A stretch of DNA of 64,000 nt from Triops longicaudatus. Taxonomy: Eukaryota; Arthropoda; Branchiopoda; Notostraca; Triopsidae. Below are positions 12,306-23,124 of this stretch, piece by piece. The DNA is taken from NCBI GenBank assembly GCA_022885665.1, contig JAGQDJ010000608.1, forward strand, positions 1-64,000, given 5' to 3'. Every line of letters starts with the position of its first letter. Positions within the stretch are counted from its first letter, which is position 1. A program made the translations under genes and the position numbers. A model generated the notes under the pieces. That model made no database searches, was not told the origin of the DNA, and saw only the letters and a program-made list of their open reading frames with translations.

Positions 12306-15300
12306 ATGGCATCGGGTGCTCGTTACGATATGGATACGTCGGGAGGACTTATGGCTGTAGGCTTATATTGCTTACTGAGCTTTTTATAAAACCGTGACCT
12401 TATTGTTAAATTTACACACTTGTTTTTCCTTTAGCAAATCCAAGCCTTGATAGCCCCGCCGTGTCTGGACGATAACCAAAGCAAAGAGAAAAGGAAAGAA
12501 GGATTGGAACTACACCCTTATTACAAAAGACCCGGCAAAGGCCATAACAGAGATAGCTGCGATGCCTGTAAAGAGGGTGGCGGCCTTATTTGTTGCGATG
12601 CTTGTCCAGCTTCCTTTCACCTCCAATGCCAGTAACATCAGAAGTCTAATTTTCACATCCTACCAATCCGATCCCTATTTCCATTTCCTATCTTCCGCCA
12701 TCCAATAACCTACTTTTTCCGTTACTAGAGTGTTATATCACCACAATTTCCTTATATCTTTCTCATTAAAAGAAATATTTGCCCTTCTTAGCTCCCTTAT
12801 CAGTTAAGTCAATTGACAATGTTACTATTCATTTTGGTAGTAATACTAAAGTTTTTGGTTTGTGATATTTAGCGATCCACCACTGGAAGAAAAAGATCTT
12901 CCTTTAGGCGAATGGCTTTGCCACAGCTGTGTGTATAACAAGAAAGAAGCGTATCCTGTTGATGATGACGAAGATGGTAGTGTATGAGAGTTTCATACGT
13001 ATTTTCCGAAGCTATAAATTTTAAATTTCGCAGAGGAGACCGATCTACAGAATAAGAAACGCCGCAAAGGTTGGGCAAAAGTTAAAGGAAAACGAGGAAG
13101 AGCGGCCGCCATAGCATCCAGGAAACGTAAATCCATACAGCAGGATGGCGACGATGTCAGCGAAGAAAACGCCGACAAAGACTCGATGGGTAAGGCCGAA
13201 CCATCTGGCAACGAAAGCAAAGAATGTTCGGAACAACCAACGAGCAAATTCGGCGTCTTTGAGCCGCTGGTTAAGCACGCTGCAGGAATGAATCCTATCA
13301 AGTTTGACTTGCCGTGTGAAATGATTGAACATATCGTTGTACCCGGTAAGCTCTGTTGCACCCATGTCGGACATGCGTTCTTTATGAAAAATTTTATTTG
13401 CATAGGTTCAAGCAAATTAACTTCGAAAAAGTGTACGGTGGTGAAGAAAAAACCTTACGAATTAGACAATGGACTTGTCCCGTTGCCTGTCAGAACTTGC
13501 TATGAATGCGGCAGGTTCGCTCAAACAATAACACTTTGGAAATTCAAATTACTAACCGTTTTATTAGGAGCTGTCGTCGTGGCACACTCATAGCATGTGA
13601 TTTTTGCCCACTACTGTATCATTTGGATTGTCTCGATCCTCCGCTAACCGCGTTACCTGCTGGAAGATGGCGATGTCCTAATCATCCCGAAAACTTAATC
13701 GTAAATTCTCTTTGCTTTTCAACTGTATCAACCTTTCTTAGTTTTTTAGAACTTTGTATTACATTTTCTGTTATTTTGTTATTCACCTTTTCTTATTATT
13801 CGTATTCTTGAATATTTTGTACTTTAGGAGGAATGTTTGCTACCCGATGCACGTTTGTCTGAACGGGTTAAGTTATCCAATCTTTTACCCAAGCATTTGG
13901 ACCAGAACGGAGTTCAAGTTAATTTCTTGAAAAAAATTCACCGGCTTAATCCTCCGTTTCGTTATAAAGTGAAACTACCTCCACGTAAACGGATCCAGGT
14001 TGGAGGAATATAAAATGCTCTTCGTTTATTCGTCATAGTTCAGCATCTTGTGGGTTTAGGTTCCTGCTACTGTGAAAGAGCAGTACAAATTTCCTCCCCT
14101 CATGCCACCGCGTTTGCTGTCCAGCGATTTTCCCACTGGTATTTTAGAAGAGCAAAATGAAGTAAGATTTACTTTGTTTTTGCTGCAATGGTTTTCATGC
14201 ATATTTACTAGGTAATAAACAAATTACTGGGCTTTTCAAGTGCTCGTCTATTCCCTACGCTAGCAAGGGCGTCGAGTCCTGTACAGAAAGAAGCGAAAGA
14301 AGATACAACTGACGATCTTGATGAGGACACAATGGACTGTAACGTGTCAGAATTTCGAAAGGGCGAAGGTGTAACACCACAGCCGGAACAAGAAGGGAAA
14401 GATGCCTCGCCTTCGGGTACTGATTTTGCTCTACCCGCAGAGGTTAGTCTAGAAACCGAAATTGAAGCCATCGAGGATATCCAAGACGCAAGAGATGTGA
14501 TAGAAACTACCATTTTAACCTCGGAAATACCCAAAAGTGACGATAAAACTAAGCAGGATAGAAAAATCTCGACTTCGGAGAATAACGTAACTAAAAAAGA
14601 GGAAGAAGTGGAATACAAAGAAGAAGTGGACCAAGCTAGCGTTTCTGATACAGCAATAAAAGGATCAGAGCGCATTTCCGAACAAGGCCGACACCACTTT
14701 TCGAAAGTCCAGGCTAAAGTTACGTCATATCTGTCCGAAATTCGCGACCAATGTAAAGACATTCCTGTGAATGAATACCTCAATCATCTCTCAGGTAATT
14801 AAACGATATGAATCCATAGCTCTTAATATAAAAGTGTCCCTTTTTATGCAGATAATATGATTCAGAGAATGGACAACTCGTTGGTTGACATTTTAGCGTA
14901 TCAGAGATTACAACAATTGTTGCTTCATCCTGAAGCTATGGAAATGTATACTCTGCCACTGCCTTTCTCGGTCGGACTTGATTTTGCGAACCAGCAACAG
15001 ACAGAAACGTCATTAGTACGCTCGGACGCGGATTTACCGCCCCGAGCCATATTAACGCCTTTAGCTGGCATGAGAAAACCTTTACCGATGATTTACAAGA
15101 GCTTATCCATAGGAACGGGTAATTTCTTAGCGAGAAATCTTTCTTTCTGTACAGAAAAATCGGGGTGTATTGAAAGATTTTTTTTTTCCAGGCAACGATT
15201 CTGATTTGTGTCTGCTCAATTACGGGTTTTGCAATTTTGTGTCGGAGCGCCATGCGACGTTATTCTATGACCAAGTACTATAGCAATTTACTGTAACTTA

Positions 15301-15824
15301 GATAATCATTTTGGTATTAATGGACTGGCTTTTTCTTAAATTCCAGATGGGTGGCAACTTTGAACTGTTGAATTACAGCGAGCACGGAACAGTGATTGAT
15401 GGGGTGGTTTATGCGTGCGATACGTCAGAAAAGACGTTTACGGCGCGTCCAGTAGAAACAAATAACATTCCGGGCTTGGACGACGTGTTAAAACACGAGA
15501 CAGAGGAAAAGAGGTTTCCTTTGGTTAACTTTAAAGATGGAAAGGTACGAAAAGAAAGAAGAAAATATAACGAATTGCACTAAATGGAATTGGTTAATTT
15601 CTTAGCGATGTGGGTGTCGAACAAGTGCGGCTGCGTTGTTGGGGACTACTGGAGGAGGTTGGGAAGGAGCGGCCGTCGTTAGACACGGAGCTCATATCCG
15701 CTTTGGTTGCCTGCAGTTCGTTTTTTCGGTAGCGCGGAGGAGAAGAAGAAGTGAAACTACGTTATCCTTATGTTCAGAAACAAGTGACGCGGATAGAGAC
15801 AGTTCAACGGATAGCTTAGAATGA
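12306..15824 (+). CDS. PHF12: PHD finger protein 12 (Pf1) homologue
   Basis: Nuclear chromatin factor. In vertebrates Pf1 links the Sin3-HDAC corepressor to MRG15. Thirteen exons close in phase to 842 residues (human about 1004): 12306-12356, 12435-12631, 12873-12976, 13034-13345, 13406-13514, 13568-13700, 13828-13998, 14060-14161, 14212-14794, 14852-15118, 15192-15274, 15347-15544 and 15606-15824. The start contains the conserved DTSGGLM...QIQALIAPP. PHD finger 1 is at about residues 58-102 (CDACKEGGGLICC...CHSC), followed by a Lys/Arg-rich segment and KHAAGMNPIKFDLP. PHD finger 2 is at about 253-298 (CYECGRSC...RWRCPNH). An acidic, low-complexity middle follows. A C-terminal FHA-like domain (about 670-800) contains YKSLSIGTG and NYSEHGTVIDGVVY. 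The human protein is longer after the FHA domain; here it ends in a short Ser/Asp-rich tail. Confidence 0.95.
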
Positions 15825-16690
15825 TAATTAAGCAAACGCGTTTTCATTTCGTGGTGCATAAAATTAATTTTCGAGTGTAAAAATAATGTGCGTTTACGAA
15901 ACTTGCTTGGAGTTCTAAACAATACAGCTCATCTTTTTTGACGATACAATTCTGGTAAATAAAGTGCAAATATTCAGGTCAACTTTTTCTAAAAAATATA
16001 AGTTCCCGTTCTTTTTTACGAGAATTGCGAGATCTTTGTCGAAGAGCTCCCATTTGGGCATCAGCATCTGCTTTGCAACATATTTTTGCTGTTATTTTTT
16101 TTTTCCTTTTTTGGGGAGATATTTACTATGTCACTCAAACAATTTCACGGTGAAGTTCTTTTTTAAAATGTCCATAAAGTGGAAATTTGAACCCAGCTGG
16201 AATTAACCGAACTTGGCAATTTGATAAGATAATTCTAATGTTGGGTTGTGTTTCCCTGACTTTCCCCACCACAGTGATTTTATAAGTCTGATTTTTTACG
16301 TTATTTTTTCGTTAAATCCAAATGTCTAGACAAGCCGCAGGCTTTCTGATGTATGAATCTCGCGCTGTTTCGCTGTCAGCCAATCAGAAAGGACCAAAGT
16401 TGTTTTAATGTCAGGGAACCTTGACACGTCATGTGTTTACAATGGGTGTCTGGACAAAGAATTGTTTTGAGAATTTTGTATTCTTGATGGTAAATGTGGC
16501 TTGCTTTATAATTTCTAGTAACAACTGGTATAATACCTGTTTTTATCCTAGGTTTGACACTAATTTGTGTGTAGTGTTTTCCAAGTTATTTGATTTCTAA
16601 TTTCCGAGACTTGATCACCTTGCGAGTAAGTCCTCGGTGAGGTAACAAATTAATTGTCCTTAATTGAATTTTCATTTACTAGTTTACACA
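15825..16690. other. PHF12 3' UTR and Derlin-2 upstream region
   Basis: An AATAAA at 15958-15963, 134 bases after the PHF12 stop, is the likely poly(A) signal. The remainder is AT-rich and should contain the Derlin-2 promoter and 5' UTR. No other gene is seen. Confidence 0.55.
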
Positions 16691-17686
16691 ATGGCGTATC
16701 AAACACTGCGACAAGAGTATCTTTTGATGCCACCGGTAACAAGGGCTTATACAACGGCTTGTGTCCTCACTACCTTAGCTGTTGTAAGTTTCCGTAATGT
16801 TACTTAATTCCACACCTATTTTTCTAACGTTTCTGTTTCGCGTCTTGCAGCAACTTGACCTATTAACAGCATTTCAGCTATATTTCAACCCATTGTTGAT
16901 CACGAAGCAGTACCAGTTATGGAGACTCGTCACTCCGTTCCTTTTTTTTGGGCCGTTCGGCTTCAATTTCCTTTTTAACATGATTTTCACCTACCGGTAT
17001 TGTAAAATGCTAGAAGAAGGTTCCTTCCGAGGGAGAACGGCTGATTTTGTGTATATGATCCTACTTGGGGGCATTTTCACCATGGTAATAGAGCTTTTAT
17101 CTTGCAAAAGTGCCTCTTGAAATTCTTTTCAGTAATCAAATTCTCATTTAGGTATGTGCATTGTTTGTAAATTTGCTATTCTTGGGACATGCATTAACAA
17201 CTATGCTGGTATATGTATGGGCTAGGCGAAACCCACATGTCCGAATGAATTTCTTTGGCCTTTTACCGTTCCGAGTAATTATCGCTTTCTCATTATTGCA
17301 AAACTCATACTCAATGAACTAATCCGTTTCTTGTATTTTTAAAGGCTCCTTATCTGCCTTTCGTCTTGCTTGGTTTTTCGTTACTGTTTGGTAACAGCAT
17401 AGCGGTGGATTTCATAGGTATAGCCATTGGGCACGTTTACTACTTTTTAGAAGACGTGTTTCCTCAAACGCCGAATGGTTACAAGATTCTAAAAACGCCA
17501 AGAATACTGTAAGTGCGTCCTCAGCCGTTATTTTGTGCTATTCCCAAGGGAGAACGAATAGTAAAACTGTACTGTAATAGGCAACTACTCTTTGATGCAC
17601 ATCAAGAAGATCCGAATTACGCACCGTTACCTGAGGAACGGCCAGGAGGTTTCGATTGGGGGCAACAACAAGATCCAGTACAGTGA
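16691..17686 (+). CDS. DERL2: Derlin-2, ER-associated degradation rhomboid pseudoprotease
   Basis: Membrane protein of the endoplasmic reticulum that helps move misfolded proteins to the cytosol for degradation with p97/VCP. Five exons (16691-16783, 16851-17084, 17152-17274, 17345-17508, 17581-17686) give 239 residues, exactly the human length. The N-terminus MAYQTLRQEYLLMPPVTRAY, the Trp55-Arg56 (WR) motif in QLWRLVTPF, FLFFGPFGFNFLFNMIF, LEEGSFRGRTADFVYM and the LEDVFPQTPNG segment identify it as Derlin-2/3 rather than Derlin-1. The cytosolic tail ends PLPEERPGGFDWG, resembling the p97-binding end of the human protein. It is convergent with PET100, with 152 bases between the two stop codons. 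Confidence 0.97.
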
Positions 17687-17837
17687 AACTATTAGTCAAA
17701 GGCGGGATGAATGCAACGATTGAAATAGCACTAATACAATACGTGTAAATGAAACATGGCTATTCTGTTCCTTTGATAATCTAGGTGTTCGTTCTAAGGC
17801 TAGAAAAGACATGTATTTTCGACTGTACAATAATGAC

Positions 17838-17843
17838 TTTATT
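17838..17843 (-). terminator. Poly(A) signal overlapping the PET100 stop codon
   Basis: The minus strand reads ATGAAATAAAG at the end of PET100. AATAAA spans the last two bases of the final Lys codon, the TAA stop and the next base. Confidence 0.55.
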
Positions 17844-18093
17844 TCATCTTTCTCTCCTTCTTCTCCTCCTCTTCTAAAAGTCGCTGCAATTCGGCACCTT
17901 TACGAGCGTTCATCTGTCGAATCGCTTCTTCTATTTCGCTCTTGTGCATTTTGTTTTCAGGAGGGTACAATTCTCTTCGCATTTTGATCATCCAGTCTTC
18001 AAAATACTCCGCTTGATTAAAGTGGTAGAACAGTATGACCGGGAACATAATATAGAGGCCCATTTTGGCAACTTCCAACTGCCAGTTTCCCAT
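17839..18093 (-). CDS. PET100: PET100 homologue, cytochrome c oxidase assembly factor
   Basis: Single-exon protein of 84 residues (human 73). PET100 is a small inner-membrane protein needed for complex IV assembly. The sequence has one N-terminal membrane segment (LEVAKMGLYIMFPVILFYHF), the characteristic NQAEYFEDW motif after it, RRELYPPE, and a charged helical tail rich in Glu and Lys facing the matrix or intermembrane space. The upstream neighbour is on the same DNA but convergent (DERL2). The stop codon TAA is part of an AATAAA, so the 3' UTR may be only a few tens of bases. Confidence 0.9.
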   Translation of the reverse strand: MGNWQLEVAKMGLYIMFPVILFYHFNQAEYFEDWMIKMRRELYPPENKMHKSEIEEAIRQMNARKGAELQRLLEEEEKKERKMK

Positions 18094-18337
18094 TTCTAGT
18101 TAACCTAAAAGCAAATATGAATTTCGAGAATATCTAACTGCACGTAATGATTTACTTTGAGTTATGTAAACCTCCCAGCGTGACGGAAAATATATTTTAT
18201 CCCAGTTGCTTCTGTTTTGTATAGATGGCGACAGCGTCTATCTTTTCATATTAAAAAAAAACTATTGAAGTAATTATTGAAAGAGGGGAAAAAATATTTT
18301 TATTTTTACTAAAGATGAGTTTTGTTGAATTGCAGAG

Positions 18338-18598
18338 CTTGGAAGTGTAGTCAACATGCTTACATGTATGGCTTACATTGTTAACAACCATATGACAACG
18401 GAGGCTGCACAATATGTGGAGAATTCATTAAATGCAATTTTCGATTCTCTGCATGTGGACCTATTGAGACTTTTTCACGGGTTGTGGCTTTGGTAGGTTT
18501 GATGGGGTGTGGACACCGGATTTTAAGGACAACTCTGAAACACTTGGGGTGGTCTGGTATCTGGAAGCAGCAAAGGAAACAGACGGAGCAGTTTTAAT
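18338..18598. other. Unresolved open stretch beside the orphan ORF
   Basis: Several frames stay open here. The minus strand continues for about 45 codons in the same frame beyond the orphan ORF's TGA, with a Ser/Thr/Pro-rich composition. The plus strand holds a 46-codon ATG frame (18356-18496) and two other open frames. None is recognised. The readthrough frame would fit a formerly longer orphan protein. Confidence 0.3.
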
Positions 18599-19204
18599 TC
18601 AACCTATAGTGCCAAATTTTGAATTAAATGCATCCATAGTTTCGTATAAAGTTCCAACAGCGTGAAGAAAGGAGGAGGTCAAGGAGCCTACAGACGCCTC
18701 AAAATGCTGAATTGCATTACTCATCCTGGTCCCGTGAGCAGTGGCATCATTTATTAGGATTGCATGTAAATCCACCATTGCTTTTTGAGTGTCAGCCAGT
18801 TGTGCTCGAATGCTCTGCAATACCCCCACTGCTGCAACACCTGGATGAGCCCGTTCCCGTAATCGTGCCATTTTTGCGTCAAAATTTGCAGTGATAGATA
18901 TTGATGTTGTCAACAGTAGGGCTTCAAAATGCAAATCCGCTTCTAACAAAGCTGTTGCTAGAATGTAAGCAGGAACTGTAGTAGGCATCAGCTTTGCAAA
19001 GATTTGCCTATGCTGATCACAATATGATCCAGTCAGTCGAGCCCAATTGTCACCCATCCACATTTTGGAGAGTGCTAGAGTATAAGGGCTCTCAACCAAG
19101 CTACCTTCATCAAACAAGTTTAAGATTTCCTGAGGGATGTGGTAAGAATTTGAATTATCAACACCCATGTCGTACACACTTTGAGTAGGGAGTGGAGGAA
19201 ACAT
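18599..19204 (-). CDS. Unrecognised intronless ORF, possible viral or mobile origin
   Basis: An uninterrupted frame of 201 residues starts with ATG at 19204. I do not recognise the protein. It begins MFPPLPTQSVYDMG, has a central segment rich in Ala, Leu and Thr predicted to be helical (about residues 75-160), and shows no signal peptide, zinc ligands or catalytic motif. It is unlike its neighbours in lacking introns and in being somewhat richer in G+C than the flanks. A TATATAAG box lies about 40 bases upstream of the ATG. Helical composition, no intron and possible decay at the 3' end are compatible with an endogenised viral structural gene or a retrocopy, but no homology is claimed. It could also be a lineage-specific gene. 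Confidence 0.45.
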   Translation of the reverse strand: MFPPLPTQSVYDMGVDNSNSYHIPQEILNLFDEGSLVESPYTLALSKMWMGDNWARLTGSYCDQHRQIFAKLMPTTVPAYILATALLEADLHFEALLLTTSISITANFDAKMARLRERAHPGVAAVGVLQSIRAQLADTQKAMVDLHAILINDATAHGTRMSNAIQHFEASVGSLTSSFLHAVGTLYETMDAFNSKFGTIG

Positions 19205-19999
19205 TTTTACAACAAACTATTTTTTACAAGAGGAATGACGAGCTTATATACAAGAGTGAAAGGATACTTTACCGGATAGAAAATTAATAACATTAAAGGA
19301 GAAATCAACTAAAATAAGCGGAGAAAGCATATAACCTTCAGAGTGAAGGGCAATACAAAAGGGGAAGGATTAGAAAATAAGAAAATAGATAAATCTCAAA
19401 ATATACAACAAGGAATTTCACACACAATATATTTTTTTAATTTACTTTTCTTCAACCGTAAAATTTAAATATAAATGTCTTGTAGAAATATGCCACTCTT
19501 CGTACATTGTATTACACATATTTCACGATTTTTCCAGACACGCCGGAATCGATTAACCGCGAATGTAAGAATTTTCATTTAGTAGAGGCCAACTTGGCCC
19601 TTAGATGGCAGGTCTTGTTTACTTGCTTGTGTTTTCCCCCCGAGGAACGATTCGCAGTTAGTGAAAAAGTTGCCAAAAACACCCGACCTCGTTGATACAA
19701 GATACCGAGAGTAAGGTTGAGTCTTTAGTGGCCTGTTTAACGTAATTTTTTTCTCTCTTTGCAGTGCACAACTGTGTCATGTTTTGAAATCTGTGCATGC
19801 AAATCACTCCGGACATTTGCCGCATGTTTGTTGACACTCAAAACAAAAGTATAAAAAGTCCCTGACCCTCACGTTCTTCGGACAGAATTCCTCTGCGATA
19901 CTACCATCCATTTTTGCATCACATGGTTTCTCTTTAGCAAATATATCCCTTGAATCAGGAGAAGAAAAATTAATTGAGCGTGTTGTTTGTCTGCGCAGC
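19205..19999. other. Intergenic region before PPTC7
   Basis: AT-rich for the first 300 bases. A 62-codon frame at 19507-19695 is not supported. CCCTTAGATGGC at 19598-19609 matches 10 of 12 positions of the CTCF core. The PPTC7 ATG is preceded by CTGCGCAG, which could be an acceptor of a 5' UTR intron. Confidence 0.4.
19243..19250 (-). promoter_or_regulatory. TATA-box-like element of the orphan ORF
   Basis: The minus strand reads TATATAAG here, 39 bases upstream of the ATG at 19204. That is the spacing expected for a TATA box with a very short leader. Confidence 0.4.
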
Positions 20000-22505
20000 A
20001 TGAACACCATCACCTGCTTGGCCCGAGTAGTTTCCCGAGTTGTAGCCAATGGGTTTTACAGTACAACGCAATCAGCAGTTTCTGCAGCTTCACAGACTTC
20101 GGCAGGAACGCGGGACTCAGATTCCACCGCTAATGAAGAAGTCCAAGTACCTTATTTCATTTCCGCAGTGGCGGGATTCTCAAAGGACCTCCAGTCAAAT
20201 CTTAAGAAGAAACAGCAGTTTGGAGACGATGCCTGGCTGGTGTCCAGATTAAAAAACGCTGATGTTTTAGGTAAAATTCCCCTTTAAAACGCTATTTTGC
20301 CTGCTCCTTGTTGCCTTTTAATTATACACGTAGTTTTTAAAATAAAGATAATCGAATTATTACGAGGTATTTCGTACAAACTACTGTACGTGACACTGAA
20401 GACGCGTTAAGTTTATTCGAAAGAAATTATGTATTTTTGTAAGCTGTTAAATAGATAAAAAAGACATTAAAAAAAAGAAAGTATTTGTTAATTAGTTTGA
20501 CAAAACAATTTCAATAACTTTCAAAAATACTCCTGTGATTTCGTTACAAAATACAACCGAACAGCAACGAGCTTTGCTGAACGCCGGCATTATTGGGAAA
20601 AAAGAAGGAAAATGTTTTTAGAATCTGTACTAACACAAGTTTATTTTAGTTAAATTATATAACAATACAGTAATTGTCAAGGGAAATTGACGGGGAAAAT
20701 ATTTGTTTTAAGTGGAGACGTAAATACTAATAATTTGCAGGTGTGGCCGATGGTGTTGGTGGTTGGAGGCTATATGGTGTCGATCCCGGTGAATTTTCTC
20801 GTTCTCTTCTTCGATCTGTCGAACGACTGTTGTCGATGGGTCACCTTCAGGCGCGGTATCCTGGTGTTCTCCTTGCTTCTGCCTTCCGAGAGTTGTTACA
20901 TTCAAAACGACCCATTACAGGAAGCAGCACAGCATGTTTAGTGATCTTATCCCGTGAAGATGCTAAAGTTTACACAGCAAATATAGGTAATTATATTTTC
21001 TATACGTAATAACATCTTTTTTTGCTCTTTTGTTCGTTCCTTTCTTTCGAAATCCAACTTTCCCTTTTCACGTGATGCAAAAGGTTTGTCCTGGATACTT
21101 GAGGGACTACTGTTAAACATTCGGCAACACAGGCTAAAACATTAAGCACTGTAATTATTGTGTATAGTATACTGCAATAATGTACCGTTGCATCGAAAAA
21201 GGTAGAAATTAAAAGAAAACGGTAAGATTTTGTCCAAAATGAAAGCACTGCACGGAATAACGTTTTAAAGCATGAAAATGAAAAATATGAATAAGCATCT
21301 CAGTCTTAATATTGCAGTTAAAGTTATATAATAACTGTTCACCTCCGCACCATGCCTTACCAGCCTTTTACTGGCCCCATTCCAATTCAGAAACTTCGTT
21401 TATCAAACTTTCCGCATGACTCCTCGAAAGCAACATTAATATTGCATTCTTTGGAGGTGTTTTCAAGACACACGAAACTAAGATGTAAGAACAGTTAAAA
21501 GACAGGCCGAGTTTTTGAAATCTAGAACTTGCGTATAACGAAATTTCGGTGTAGCATGGATCCTAGCGACGGAGACGTCATATGGAAAACCCCTTTGCGT
21601 TACATAACTGTATAATTGGAACAGGACACTGTAAAATTCGTTATGTAAAAAGAACATCGTTTTCAAATTTTGGGTAAAAATCGGAATGGACTTGCCGAAC
21701 AACCCAATATACTGAATTTGCCAAATTTGTTGAGCACATTTTCTGCACTTTGGCAACTTTAGTTTCAAGCGTTGCGTTATTGCAAAAAAGTGCGTGGGAT
21801 TTTCAGTTTGTTTGCGGGATTGCGTGGCAGAAAAGCTCAAAGACGATAACCCACTCGTAAGAGTCTTTGTTTTGCATAGTAATTTTGCTAGTGTTACTCA
21901 AAGAGGAAAGTCATCATTGAATCTCGTCACGTAAACAACCCGCTATTTTTTTCCCAATTTGTGCAATAATTATCCGGTTTTGTGTAGGCGATTCCGGTTT
22001 CCTTGTAGTCCGTCAGGGTACCGTTGTCCATCGCTCTCAAGAACAGCAGCATTATTTCAATACCCCTTACCAGCTGGCGGTCCCGCCCCCTAGCCAGACC
22101 GGTATGGTTTTGTCGGACAGCCCGGAGTCAGCCGACCAATCCGAGTTTGCCGTCGAAGACGGCGACGTCATTCTTCTTGCCACGGACGGTGTATTTGACA
22201 ACGTGCCTCAACCGCTTCTCGTGAAGGAGATGAACAAACTCAAAGGCGTCAAAGATCCGACTTCGTTGCAAGAAGCCGCGGATGCAATAGCCTCTATGGC
22301 ACGCACCTTAGCTCTGGATCCAAATTTCTTTTCGCCCTTTGCGAGGGCTGCGAGACAAAATGGGATAGATGCAATGGGTAAGACATTCATTTACTTCTCA
22401 TTTATTCCACCCGGACTAGATCTTGAATGAACTAATGTTTTTTGTGTAGGTGGAAAGCCGGATGATATAACAGTCCTCCTAGCCACCGTAGCTTTCTCAG
22501 TTTGA
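20000..22505 (+). CDS. PPTC7: Mitochondrial PP2C-type phosphatase PPTC7
   Basis: Metal-dependent Ser/Thr phosphatase of mitochondria; the vertebrate protein controls coenzyme Q synthesis and mitophagy receptors. Four exons (20000-20270, 20741-20986, 21988-22377, 22450-22505) join in phase to 320 residues (human 304). The N-terminus is Arg-containing and lacks acids, like a mitochondrial presequence (MNTITCLARVVSRVVANGF). PP2C metal-binding motifs are present: GDDAW (75-79), ADGVGGW with Asp94, NIGDSGF (Asp174), LATDGVFDN (Asp239) and GKPDDIT (Asp307/308). The catalytic set is complete. Introns 1 and 2 (0.47 and 1.0 kb) are long for this neighbourhood. The gene is convergent with PPAN. Confidence 0.95.
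20987..21987 (+). other. PPTC7 intron 2
   Basis: A 1.0-kb intron. An antisense open frame of 120 codons (21478-21840) has no recognisable domain and unremarkable composition, so it is not called as a gene. No repeat with clear borders was seen. Confidence 0.5.
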
Positions 22506-23124
22506 AAATAATACGAAAGCGTTCATACTTAGTCGTTATAGCTGTTTTATCCTATTCTTGCATATAGTGCATTTTGTACATATTCAGTAGTCATCTCAAT
22601 GTCAGAAACGAGGCTAAAAATCACGTGAAAACTTAAAATCGATACAGCCATCTTTCGTTTTTCTGTACATTGTGTAGTAGTTACAACCAGGAGGACGTGG
22701 AATGGCCTCACAAGTTTGTAAAAGCTAAATCATCCCCGGAAAATCAAATGTCGAACAGATCTTGAATACCCACAAAATTTTGTCTGCATGTTTGGTTTGA
22801 ACGTATTTTTTATATATATTTTTTGTAGTCCCATTGGATCGGTACTTACTATTGTATCTGTTTGTTTGTGCCAGTATTACGGGTACTGGTGTGGTGATTT
22901 TAGTATTGCATTAAGTTAGTCATCAAAAAGTTCGACAGTGCGTGAAACACTTCAAACTTTTGCTAAACTACGATTTGGCTCGCTCCACGAGTTATCCTTG
23001 TGATGTATACATGCCTAAAGAGAGAAAAAAAAATAACTTGCGATCATGAAAAAGTCGCTCAATCAGGAAAAAGTTTTTTTTATTGAATTTTGACGTGTAC
23101 ATTCGGTTAATAACGGTAATGTTA
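22506..23124. other. Convergent 3' regions of PPTC7 and PPAN
   Basis: The minus strand has AATAAA at 23079-23084, about 40 bases after the PPAN stop, as a likely poly(A) signal. No canonical hexamer was found soon after the PPTC7 stop. No gene is visible. Confidence 0.5.

Noticed and set aside
21478..21840. 120-codon antisense frame in PPTC7 intron 2
   Set aside because: No domain, biased only by local base composition, and no promoter or poly(A) context.
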